Under the pieces are notes generated by a model. That model searched no databases and had not been told where the DNA came from. It saw nothing but the letters and a program-made list of their open reading frames with translations. The position numbers were made by a program, and so were the translations under genes. Source: Eucalyptus grandis (lineage: Eukaryota; Streptophyta; Magnoliopsida; Myrtales; Myrtaceae). From it: a DNA stretch of 64,000 bases. The DNA is taken from the NCBI RefSeq assembly GCF_016545825.1, contig NC_052613.1, forward strand, positions 5,766,001 to 5,830,000, in the 5' to 3' direction. Shown in pieces: positions 23,057 to 32,850 of this stretch. The stretch's first letter is position 1; each line of letters opens with the position of its first letter.

Positions 23057-24125
23057 TTCATTATGGTATCGGTAAGAGAGTGCTTTTTTTATTTTGTTTT
23101 GTTTTGTTGCAAATGCCGAGTTCCATGCCAAAGTGCTAATGTTGTTTTGCAAGTTAGTATGTCCTATAACAACAAGCTTATAAGACTTGAATGGAGTGAG
23201 AAAAACAGCAACAAAGGTGTAGAAACTAGGCCAGAAAATGGTGCTCTGATCATGTCAGAAAACCAAAAAGAAGAGAGATAACGGATGAAGCAAGAGACCT
23301 TTTTGTATTTCTCTTATCACGTATTGATCACATGTACAATATTCTTTAAATAATACAAAGTACGAATAAAGAATTGAAAGAGAATATTCTATGCTGATCT
23401 AAAGAGTCAAATCTAATCTGAAGAGTCAGTTCTAATCCTAGATTGATTTATTCAATCAACCAATCCTACAATGATATTGCATATCTTCCACTGGTGGAAC
23501 AGTCAAAACACGTCCTCTCCCAATTAAAGTAGTAATAAATGGTGGCTTGAATTTGTTCCTATAAATGTCACATCTTTAATTTCCGCGTCGCACCAGATTT
23601 TGGATTAAGATTTTGGGACAAATTGCAATAGGCTTGCATGTTGTAATAACGTGAGCTCTTTCTTGCCATCATCCACCTTGATAATATTTAGAACTAGTCA
23701 AAGGTCTTTAAACGGTCCGTTATTTTAAACAAAAGAAACTCATTTCTGTCCCCATTGAGTTTTCCAAAAAATGCGTCGCCGAGGCGTATCGAGAAGTTTT
23801 TATTTTGAAAAGACGATAACTTTCTCAAGGATTATTAATGAAAAAACGTGAGGGTTTTCTATTATATTCAAGTGGGTGTGGAAGGTCGTTTAAGCAACTG
23901 TTTCCGGGTAGAAAGATGGACGTGAAGCATTGACAAATTCAGGCCAAGTCGTGGAGTCTTGGTCCAGCAAATATCGCTAATGTATACAAAGCCATCTTTT
24001 GTTCCCATTGGAGGGGTTGATCGTCATTTCCAAAGAAGCACCTTTTTGTTCGTATGCTATTATTATGGGATGACATGGAAGGTAGCGTTGATCACTTTAT
24101 GCGGTGGAACACATATAAAAGATTT
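23057..24125. other. Block A sequence shared with block C
   Basis: No gene was recognised. It is collinear with about 62790-63819. Open frames here (for example 23063-23281) are not kept in C. Confidence 0.5.
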
Positions 24126-24637
24126 GGGTTAATACCCTAAAAACCCTAAACTGATACACTTGTGATAAATTTATCTCAAACTATTTTTTGACCACCAAAA
24201 ATCCCAAACTAGTATATTTTTGATAAATTTACCCCAAACAAACCTGGTACACTTGTGACAAATTTACCCTCTGTTAGTTTTCGTTAAATTTTAATTAAGT
24301 TAAATTATACATGACAATTGACTGGTATACTAATTTGAGATTTTATACTTCATTTGTCACAGTTTACAATTTTTGTGATTTTTTTGTGGTATTAATCTAA
24401 TTTAGCGAAAGGTATAATTGTCACAAATTCACCAATTTGGGGGTTTTTTTTTTTATGATCGAATAAATTAGTTTGGAGTAAAATTGTCATAAATGTATAA
24501 GTTTATGATTTTTTTATGGTCAGTCGGGGTAAATTTGTCACAATTGTACCAGTTTGGGGTTTTTTATGGTCAAAAAAATAATTTGGGATAAATTTGTCAC
24601 AGGTGTACCAGTTTAAAGTTTTTCAGGGTATTAACCC
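24126..24637. mobile_element. Mutator-like foldback MITE, A-specific, with empty site in C
   Basis: Long terminal inverted repeats start GGGTTAATACCCTAAAAA on the left and the inverse of GGGTTAATACCCTGAAAAA on the right, and are built of repeated phrases of the type accagtttggggttttt and ataaatttgtcaca. A 9-bp target duplication AAAAGATTT flanks it (24117-24125 and 24638-24646). The block C counterpart at 63820-63828 (GAAGAGTTT) is unoccupied. A 9-bp duplication is typical of Mutator-like elements. It is non-coding. Confidence 0.85.
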
Positions 24638-24935
24638 AAAAGATTTTCTGTGCATCTTAGCCGTATATATCATTCAAATTTTGAATTTAACGGAGGGTTC
24701 AACCATCGCATTCGTCACCAAACTACGCTTAAGGGTGAATATTCTTGACACATGCGATCTCCATGTTAGTGATAAAAGTAGTCGTGAATATTTCTATTAT
24801 TTTTTGGCCTTGGTAGAGAATAAAAGTGATAATGCTTGATAAAGTTTTGTCTCAGTTCATAACGCTCTTGGAAAAAGAAGAGGGGAGATCGAGGACTCTG
24901 ACCGCGTCAAACTTGTCTAGAATGTAACTAGCATC

Positions 24936-25101
24936 AGTCGTCAACGATCCTAGGGTTTTCTGTAAAGCAGGTCGGTGTAGCTCTGGAAGAGCCGCTGATT
25001 TGGAAGGGGGGCATGTATAAAAGTTGACTCTTCTCCATCGGTAATCTTAGGGTTCTCTTGACACGAGCACCAAACAGAAAACCCTAGGATCGTTGACGAC
25101 T
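24936..25101. repeat. Perfect 28-bp inverted repeat with 110-bp loop
   Basis: The arms 24936-24963 and 25074-25101 are exact reverse complements (start AGTCGTCAACGATCC, end GGATCGTTGACGACT). The loop holds a small nested hairpin (agctctggaagagc) and a tataaaa. A transcript would form a strong stem. Whether it is a small-RNA precursor, a young foldback or chance rearrangement is not decidable from one copy. Confidence 0.75.
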
Positions 25102-26134
25102 GACCGCCCGGGTCAGCCACCGGCCTCCATTTTCAGCCTCTTTGACAAAGCCACCCAACTCCGTGCTCGGTATGGGTCTAGTAGCTTCAATGGAGCAGAA
25201 GACAATAATCTTACCCTAAGCATTCTCACTTTAGCAAACTCTTTTTTCTCGACTAATCTCCACAAATGCACGTGAAAGATCATGTCCATGCATGTCAGAC
25301 AAGGCTTCACGACAGAGTGACATGAATGAATCTCAAGATTACTTTTAGTGGCAAACGCGGACGGACAGGATCTACAAGCATTCGAGTCAACAAGGTTTTC
25401 AACTCTACTCAGTTAATTCTTTGAGGCCGGCTCTGTCGCCTCTTTCACAACTGAAAGAGCAATGCAATAGGATTGCATGCAAATGCATGATCAGAAACCA
25501 AGTTAAGGGAAAACTTGCAAAACCTCAAATATTAGAGACGTGTAAGGCACAAACTATTTCTTCGGCGGTAGGTCAAAGATTCAAATATCTAGAGAATACA
25601 TATTTTGAAGAGATGACATAAACAAACAACAGCAATGAGACTGAGAGGCTCCAATATTTATCGCAGTTGCCAAAGTAATAGGCTAGGAAAGAAACCTCCA
25701 CCGATGCCCAAATTTGTAGAAGCCATCTGAAAAAAGAACAACAAAACATACGGCGGTGAGAATCAAACCTTGTTCGTATCAATAGAATAAGCAGGCCAAG
25801 TTAGCTGTTAATGCGAAAGCTATGGGGGAAAAAAAGTTCACTTCAATTAAGCGTTTAATACTACAGAAGTAGTCACTATGTTTCACAAAGTTTTCTGAGC
25901 TCCTTGCTCGGGATGCGGGCAATTGAATTGATGCGAGGGCCTATCGTCAACTCATGCTATTGTTTCCCCTCCCGCAAACACGCCGTCCAGCATCGCATCT
26001 CATTTAGGAGAAAACACAGGATACTATCTTTTCGATCTTCGACCCTCCTCTACGTCCTCCTTTCTCTCTCTTGATCCGTTTCTCCTCCGAAGAACCACGG
26101 CATCATGGAGCGTCTTCCTGACAAATTATTCGGG
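25102..26134. other. Unduplicated DNA between blocks A and B
   Basis: No gene was recognised. A CT-rich leader-like tract precedes an ATG at 26105 that reads MERLPDKLF, superficially like the start of an F-box protein. The frame has no recognised domain and runs into the dispersed repeat at 26135. Confidence 0.35.
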
Positions 26135-26450
26135 AAAAAGTATAGTTTAGTGACTGTAGTTTGCCACCTACAGTCCAGTGAAGTCACAGCTGGGCCGCTG
26201 TAAGTTGCCGCTGCCACGGCCACAACCGGTCTTGTTCTTCCCTACCCTCCTTGCTCTCTCAGCACAGTCTCGTGTCAGCACCTTCAACACACTGAGTTCA
26301 ATATCTGAGATCAAGTTGTTGACAGTCGGACTCTTGTATTATCTTCACTCGTCGACTTGTCCCAGCAATTGGCCAGATCATGCCGGCCAGATCAAGGGCG
26401 CCATGAAGACCCACCAGAGCGGGATCAGAGCACTTTGGCATACTTAGCCC
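26135..26450 (+). repeat. Dispersed repeat (about 315 bp), copy 1
   Basis: It aligns in opposite orientation with 62495-62755, sharing phrases such as gaagtcacagctgggccgct, ccacaaccggtctt and gagcactttgg. Both copies contain a short open frame starting MKSQLGR, but the frames diverge and contain indels relative to each other. No terminal inverted repeat or poly-A was seen. Its class is unknown. Confidence 0.6.
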
Positions 26451-26520
26451 AAAGTTCATTGGTTGCTCCCGCAGGTATATATGATATAATTAGGTTGGAG
26501 TGAGAGTAAGGGAACGAGAG

Positions 26521-26577
26521 TAGCCGTAGTAACTCTCACTCTGTCTAAGCTATCGTCAACTTCATTGATGAACAAAC
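26521..26577. repeat. Inverted match to the block A/C distal end
   Basis: Read on the minus strand this matches 17286-17350 and 62085-62140 (gttgtttgttcacca-tgaagttga and gagagtgagagttacta). It lies immediately downstream of the LEA_2 stop codon. With the inverted repeat at 26135-26450, it shows that block B begins with DNA inverted relative to the distal ends of A and C. Confidence 0.65.
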
Positions 26578-26628
26578 AACTTCCACGATGATGTTAATAA
26601 TAAAATGAGGCAGACCTTATAATGTTTC

Positions 26629-27291
26629 TCACCAGAACTGAGTAATGATGTCAGGCTTGCAGCTCAGGGTGCCTCCAAGGATCATCCAATCACTGCCAGC
26701 CTCACCTTTGAAGGTTGCACCCATGCACAAGACGCACACGTCGAACATGGCCACCCACCATGGACCCAAGTGCAGCCTCCGCTTGGCTTTTACCACCACG
26801 TCAATGGACACCACCCCGCCCTTCAACTTGCTCACCAGGACCTTCACGTTTGAGTCATTGACGACTGCCAGTGTTGACAGGGCCTCGGATTGGACTGTGG
26901 TGATGTTGCGGGGGCCCTGAGTGAAGGCAGGAACAAGGGAGGGACGAGAGAGAGCAAGTCGGCCTTGGAAACTCAAGAGGAGCTTCATGTGGGTGCACTT
27001 GACAGTGATGAGGGGACTGGGGTTCTTGATGGAGAGAGAGATGTTCCATTGAGTGGTGACGTGGGAGGTGGAGATGTTGAGGGACAGAAGGGAAGAGCCT
27101 GGGTTGAGGCTGAACTTCGGAGGCATTCCAGCAGGTATGGCCAGGAAGATGACCATGAGGAGGCCGAGAATAGTGAGCACCGCATACACAATGCAGTGGC
27201 TGATGATCAGCTTGTACCAGCCAGACTGCGGTGGCCCTGGGGATGCCGGATTATTAGCCGCTGGGGGTTGGATGGGGTGGAGGGTTCTCAT
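26629..27291 (-). CDS. LEA_2/NHL (NDR1/HIN1-like) membrane-anchored protein, block B, complete
   Basis: This is a complete intronless ORF of 220 codons from the ATG at 27291 to TGA at 26629-26631. Two upstream in-frame ATGs (27333, 27366) would add 14 or 25 residues; the first is conserved in the block A copy. Layout: a Pro/Ala-rich cytosolic-like N-terminus (1-26), a hydrophobic anchor (about 28-54, including YAVLTILGLLMVIFLAIPAG), then a LEA_2 domain with NPSP, several N-x-S/T sites (NIS, NIT) and conserved LHLGPWWVAMFDVCVL, ending CKPDIITQFW. Length and order fit NHL/YLS9-like proteins, a family tied to stress and defence responses at membranes. The exact role is unknown. A TATA-like motif lies at 27468-27476. 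The block A paralogue is also open, so both may be functional. Confidence 0.88.
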   Translation of the reverse strand: MRTLHPIQPPAANNPASPGPPQSGWYKLIISHCIVYAVLTILGLLMVIFLAIPAGMPPKFSLNPGSSLLSLNISTSHVTTQWNISLSIKNPSPLITVKCTHMKLLLSFQGRLALSRPSLVPAFTQGPRNITTVQSEALSTLAVVNDSNVKVLVSKLKGGVVSIDVVVKAKRRLHLGPWWVAMFDVCVLCMGATFKGEAGSDWMILGGTLSCKPDIITQFW

Positions 27292-27467
27292 TTGCAAATT
27301 GATGAGTCGAGTGAATGTTCTTATTCTAAACATATTTTTGTGTGGAGTGTTATTCGGACACAGCAACTTATTACAGGGGTCAAATGACTAGCGAGCGTCG
27401 TAGAGGCAGGCAATGAATCAATCGATAAGCATTGCCCGATCAGACGGGATAAGCAGGCACCTTCGCT

Positions 27468-27476
27468 CTTATAATC
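27468..27476 (-). promoter_or_regulatory. TATA-like box upstream of the block B LEA_2 gene
   Basis: GATTATAAG on the minus strand, about 100-180 bp from the candidate start codons, is identical to the motif in front of the block A gene. Confidence 0.35.
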
Positions 27477-27723
27477 ACAAAAAAGGTAGGGGGCTGTCGC
27501 TTTTTTTTTTTTTTCATTAAAAATCAGAAGGGTTGAATTGGAGTGTACTGGGGTTGAGAATTCTTCCACAAGAAAGAAATATGGTCTAATTCCTCCGCTG
27601 TTGCCGGGAAGATTCATTGGTCTATCGACTTTAAGGATTCTTTCCGTTGAGTTCTTCTTTCATCATTTTACCGTGAGGCTAGATTAAGTATTTTGGCTTT
27701 TAAAAGGCATAAATACAAATTTA

Positions 27724-27968
27724 GAGTCCATTTGTTTCACGGAAAATAAATAATTTAAAAAATATTTTTTTCTGAAAATGATTGTTTGTATTATTTGAAA
27801 TAATTAGCCAAGGAAAAATTTTCTTATTATCAACAATAATTTGTATTTAAACAATTTCATGGGCGATGAGAATATTTTCCTTTAATTCATTTTTATAAAT
27901 GATATACACAATCATTTTAAGGAAAATATTTTCTTAATCATTAACTTTTTTGCGAAACAAACGAAGTC
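27724..27968. mobile_element. Tourist-like MITE (block B copy)
   Basis: The ends GAGTCCATTTGTTTCACGG and its inverse GACTTCGTTTGTTTCGC are flanked by TTA (27721-27723 and 27969-27971). This is the same ancestral insertion as 975-1221 and is better preserved here. Confidence 0.75.
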
Positions 27969-28795
27969 TTAAATGCCCGGGTAATTTTTGCATTTCTCTA
28001 TGTCAGTTATCATTGATTCATTAACAGACGTTGACTAATGTAATTATATAACAATCGTTTAATCGGAATGGCTTGAAGAGGTGGTTCAATGTCGTGCCAA
28101 CAGTTGTCTCTTTGGAACTAGTCTTATGATTAAGATATACAATAGATGATTTATCTTAATGAACTACCACTATAGCCCACAGGATGCGCAGGTTTATTAT
28201 CGATTGTTTTCTAGAATAACATTATTAATTAATTTGAAGGAACTTGTTGAGATATTTAGATCTTTATCTATTTATGAAAAAATCTCATCCATTTGATTTT
28301 GTTAGCAATCCAAGCAATTGTTTTTAGATAAATATTTTCCCAATCATATATTTTTTGCGAAACAAATGGAGCCTAATCTAATTGCATTTTCCATGCTAAT
28401 AGAAAGTGGTTTGCTCTCAATAAAAAGACAAAACATAACTGTTAATTTTTGCTATGAAATCTCTACTCAAAGTTTTCTCGAATGGCTTTAAATAGTCTTG
28501 AATGACCTAATGAAAAGCTTGTACCATTGCAAGACAATACGCATTTCTCCTAAAAGTTTATTGGTGTTTGGTGAATATCTTGAAGAATGAATGCAACTAA
28601 TGCGGTTTATGAGCAGCCGATGCATTGTGGTGCAACAATGTGGTCTCGATGATAGTTTTTGTGGTCTGGTCTGGAGAAGGAAACTAGGATGAAGGTTGTG
28701 GAGATTTAAGTAAAGGCATGTTGGTGTAGACAAATACTTGAATTAAGGGGAAATAGGTCTAATGCCAAGCTCCCACATAAGAGGGAAAATTATGG

Positions 28796-29508
28796 AGATA
28801 CGTGAATGAGTTGTGTTGGAAAAGTCCTACATTAGGGAATTGGCAAGGTGTAAAGTTGTAAATTTATCTTAGTTGGCTCATAACTCATTAGTTTAAATTT
28901 ACAATACATATGGATCCAATTGGTTATGTTGACGAGGTCAGACTTTAGTTCCCTCTTGGTGATTTCCTTGAGTAAAGTGTTAGATTTTTATTGTGCGCTC
29001 CTAACAAATAGTATTAGAGCTGATGGTTGATAGGTGGCCTACTCCCAATATATACCGATGTTTGGTGAATTTTAAAGAATGAATATGATCAACGCAGTTT
29101 CCGAGCAACCTATGCGTTGTGGTGTAGCAATGTAGCCTCACTGATAGCCTTTAGTGTTTGGTTTACAGAAAGATACCAAGAATGAAGGTGGGTTTCGGCA
29201 ATATAAGTTGAGACATGTTGGTGTAGAATGATAATTGTATTAAAGAGGGAGTAGATGTAATACTCAACCCATATGTGAGGGGTAGATCATAGAAATGCAT
29301 ATGCGAGTTGTGTTAAAAAGTCTCAAGTCATGGAATTGGTGTGGTGTTGATTATTTTATATATCTCAGTTAACTCATAACTTATTGACTTAAACTCTTAA
29401 ATGAATGTGGTTATAATTTAATATATTGACAGACTCAAACTTGATCTCTCTCTTAACGATCTCCCCAGCTGAAGGTGTTGATCTTGTGCTATGTGCTCAT
29501 AACAAAAG
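28796..29508. mobile_element. TRIM-like element (block B copy)
   Basis: Related repeats at about 28796-28997 and 29295-29508 both contain gagttgtgtt, ttatcttagttggctcataactcatt-like text, ccctcttggtgat/ctctcttaacgat and tgctc-taacaa. The left one is followed by a primer-like motif (agtattagagctgatgg). There is no ORF between them. It directly abuts the LEA_2 relic. It is shared with block A, so it is older than the duplication. Confidence 0.5.
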
Positions 29509-29712
29509 ATGTTGAGGGACGAAAGTGAAGATCCCGAGTTGAGCCCGAACCGTGTCAGCATTCCGACAGGTTTGGCCTAGAAGATAACCATGAGGAGACC
29601 AAGAATAGCGGGTATGCAAATGCGATACAGCGAACGATGATCAGCTTGTACCGGTCGGAATGCAGCGGCTATGGTGATGGTAATGCCAAATTATAATTCG
29701 CACCGGGTGGGA
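29509..29712 (-). pseudogene. Decayed N-terminal fragment of an LEA_2/NHL gene, block B
   Basis: The minus strand matches the N-terminal and anchor region of the gene at 26629-27291 and carries TAG at 29578-29580, the same disabling stop as 2728-2730. Similarity ends at the TRIM-like element. Confidence 0.75.
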
Positions 29713-31100
29713 TGGCGTGGACGGTGCCATTTGGAATATTTGTGTAAATAGTTTTTCATTTCTATGAGTACTCCCGTGTGAACTTTGGTGAGAAAACAAT
29801 TTAAAGGGCCAAAAGTGCAGCCGTTAGTGTTGAAGGGTTTTCGGTCGTTGATTAATGCTCTCTAGAAGGTTGCCACACGATTTTTCCCCTGTTACCCTTT
29901 TGCATAAGAGGGGCACCGGTGGCAAGAAACACATGTTAGATTTATCGATGTTAGGCTTGTTATGATAACGAAAATCTTTAGAAAAAAACAAATTCAGGGA
30001 CGTTATTGAAGGAAAAAGTTTAAATCCAGGTAACATCCATTGAAAAAGGAAAGCATGCCCTACAAAGATAGTAAATATTATGGACTTCCAATTTATTTAT
30101 TTTTCCTGGTGAATCAACATGCACAACGATAAAAGTTGTTGTATCAACGCATTAAAATTCAAATTAATCTCTCTTTCAAAAAAAAAAAAAGAGCTTATTA
30201 ATCTCTATAATATTTTATCGAACAGAAAGAAGAGATATCTGACATAGAATGTCAATTTGTTGACCATCGACATGTCTATTCTGTCTTGAAATGAAGATGA
30301 TTAACAATGTATTGATATTTGAAAAAGTGAACCAAGATTATTCTTAATAGTGCTCATACCTAACGAAAGTTGTTGAATTAACGCGTTAAAATTCAAATTA
30401 ATCTCTCTGCCCAGAGTTTTCTCGAGTGGTTTCAATAGTCTTTAATTGCCTCCCGAAGAGCTTGTAGCTTCGCACTACAACGAGCATTGCCTCCATGTGA
30501 ATAAAAGAATGATGTGGTCTCTTGAAGTTTTATGTACCGGTGGTGCATTCCATGAAGTTCTTATGTTCCCGTGGGGTTATTTTCTAGTTTTATTTTATTA
30601 GAAAATATTACTATTATTTTTAGAAAATTTATTATCACGGATATTAACTTCATCATCTAAATGGTTGGTCTATAGATTTCTATGTACACGAGGTATTGTC
30701 ATTACCTTCATCGTCGTGCTCGCTCTTGGCAAAAAAGTGGAACCAACGAGACTTGTGCTAACAACATTTTTCACATTAGATCTTATTTTTCCTTTTTCCA
30801 AAAGAAAAACGATATGTTTTTTTTTTTTTTTATCTCACCGCAAATTGTTTTTGATCACTCATGCAGGTCAAAGGTTTGGATTCAACTGGTTCATAAAGTT
30901 TCCCTGGACCTCCAAGAAGCGGACTCTCCACATCCGTTTTTCCGAATTACAAAAAATAATAAAATAATAAAAAAAGAGGTAAAGGACACTATCTTGAATG
31001 TGCTAAAGAAGGGGGTACGAGGAGTATCTAAACCAATAAGTAATATAGAGGGCTCAAGTATTCTCGCGGCAAGTGATGTTTGCGTAGGGTTAGGAATAGC
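29713..31100. other. Duplicated non-coding DNA, block B
   Basis: It is collinear with 2863-4238 and no gene was recognised. Open frames around 30665-31254 run across the LINE junction and are not genes. Confidence 0.6.
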
Positions 31101-31113
31101 AAAGTTCATGATG
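31101..31113. repeat. Left target-site duplication of the LINE
   Basis: AAAGTTCATGATG is repeated at 37008-37020 (its first As merge with the poly-A tail) and is present once at 4239-4251. Confidence 0.9.
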
Positions 31114-31625
31114 TATTTTCAAAACTCTAGTTTTGCTCTCCTTTCTACCGACAATGGTAGTTCTCTCTCGATATGCAGAGATACCCCTACCACCATGGTA
31201 GATTACAGTTTTTTCACGCCTTTTCTCTCAAAGTCACTACTCACTACCCGCTAATCTCATCTTCCTTCTGAATTCCTCTTTCCTCGACCACCACGGAGCG
31301 TTCAATCCCTGCGATGTGGTAACCTCCCCTTCTTCTTTATCCTTTCAGTTGAATCTGTGGCTCTGTTGTCCCTGTACGACATAGTTCTCCTCCTGTGTTT
31401 CGTCTAGCTGCATGCATGTACCCGATTCTCCACTTGCAGCAATGGGTCCGCTATTTGCATCAATTCGGTAGGTAAGGCTTCTACCTCCTGCGAAGTCTCT
31501 GCTTGCTTTACTCTTGATGATGGATTATGGGTTAGACGGAACTTGCTGTGGCGTGGTGCATCGGTGAGCCTCGCTGCAGGTCCGTTTTCCGGTTTCATCT
31601 TAGAATTACCTGTCGGTTAATTCCA

Positions 31626-32698
31626 ATGGAGGAGCATGCACCCGACGAGTCGGTCCGACTAGATGCTCTGTGTCAACGACTTGGTCGATTATGTTCTGAG
31701 AAGGAAATCGAAGTTTGGGACGAATTACCAAATCCGAAGGGACTACAAGACTGTCGACTTACCTTAATTGGAAGTATAGTATCCAACCCTACCGTTAATT
31801 TGCCAGCTTTTCGGGCACCATGACCAGAGTATGGAAGACCGAACGTGTCCACATATCTCAGCGAGATAATGGCCTGTATATTGCTAAGTTTCAGTTAGAG
31901 AAAGAGAAACAGAGAGTAGCTGATGGAGGTCCATGGTTGTTTTCAGGACACCTGGTTATCTTTAAACAATGGTTGCCTCAAACACCTCTACATTGGTATG
32001 ATTTTACCTGCTGTGCTTTCTGGGTTCACGTATACGGTTTACCTCTGGAATGGAGCACTGAACAGCTCCTTCGCCGGGCCGTGCAACAGATAGGTTCAGT
32101 TGTTGCTGTTGACTCCACTATATCTGCAGGATCAACCATTAGACACTGCCGAGTTCGAATAGAGATCGCCCTCGCCAATCCCCTGAAGACAGGAAAGCTA
32201 ATTAGAATTGCTGGCAAAACCTTTTGGCTTGATTTTAAATACGAACGTTTGCCTAACTTCTGTTATTCATGTGGTAGAATCGGCCACTATGCGATGTATT
32301 GCCCAGAATATCCTTATGATGCAGCCTTACTAGAAGGCAATAGCAAAATGGCTTATGGTCCTTGGCTCCGAGCAGACGTGAAGGAATATAGTCCTTATTG
32401 GAAAGCATTCTATACTCCACAGGACTTAACTCAGCAAATGGATGATAATGTACCTGAAACTCCCCCTGATATGCAGCCACAACTTCCTTTACTACCTCCA
32501 CCTGAATGTCCCAATCGACCAACAGCAGCGATGAATCCACAGCCAGCACATCTCTCGTCCGCAAAGAACGGAAGTTCGGCGGACCACGGACTTGGTATCT
32601 CGCCGACAAAGTTGAAGGCAATTCAATCTCCATCTACGGACAAGACAAAGCAAGTACAAAGGCATTCACCCGAAATCTTAGCACAGGGGTACTTCTAA
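31626..32698 (+). pseudogene. LINE ORF1 (DUF4283 and CCHC zinc knuckle), frameshifted
   Basis: It starts at ATG 31626 (MEEHAPDES). The DUF4283 RNA-binding-type domain spans the first two thirds, with GGPWLFSGHLVIFKQW and FWVHVYGLPLEW. A zf-CCHC_4 knuckle CYSCGRIGHYAMYC follows at about 32262-32303. The frame changes near 31815-31823, where a TGA overlaps the ATG at 31820; domain continuity across that point indicates a one-base indel. The tail is Pro/Ser-rich and unstructured. The family binds element RNA in the ribonucleoprotein. Confidence 0.85.
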
Positions 32699-32850
32699 GA
32701 AGCAAATGCGGCGATTTTCCCCTTATGAGATGCGACGTTTAACCGTGCCGATTTTGATGGCACCCAACCGATGGACAATCCGGTGTATTCTGAAGACGAG
32801 TTGCAACAATGGGCGACGGTGGCTGGCCCTCAACAGCCACCCCAAAACAA

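Larger units (their letters stand above)
1..24870. repeat. Segmental duplication block A
   Basis: 1-4251 matches 26737-31113. 4252-11045 matches 37021-44245. 12770-17300 (minus the LTR element) matches 44255-45790. 6590-9095, 11450-17530 and 23060-24870 match block C. Order and orientation are the same throughout; differences are insertions, deletions and scattered substitutions. Confidence 0.85.

Noticed and set aside
26105..26134. ATG reading MERLPDKLF, resembling an F-box protein start
   Set aside because: Only nine residues resemble the family, the frame then enters a dispersed repeat, and no F-box follows.
26890..27387. 165-codon frame antisense to the LEA_2 gene (similar frame at 170-607)
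   Set aside because: It is an antisense shadow created by codon usage of the real gene. It has no recognised domain, and the real strand carries the conserved protein.
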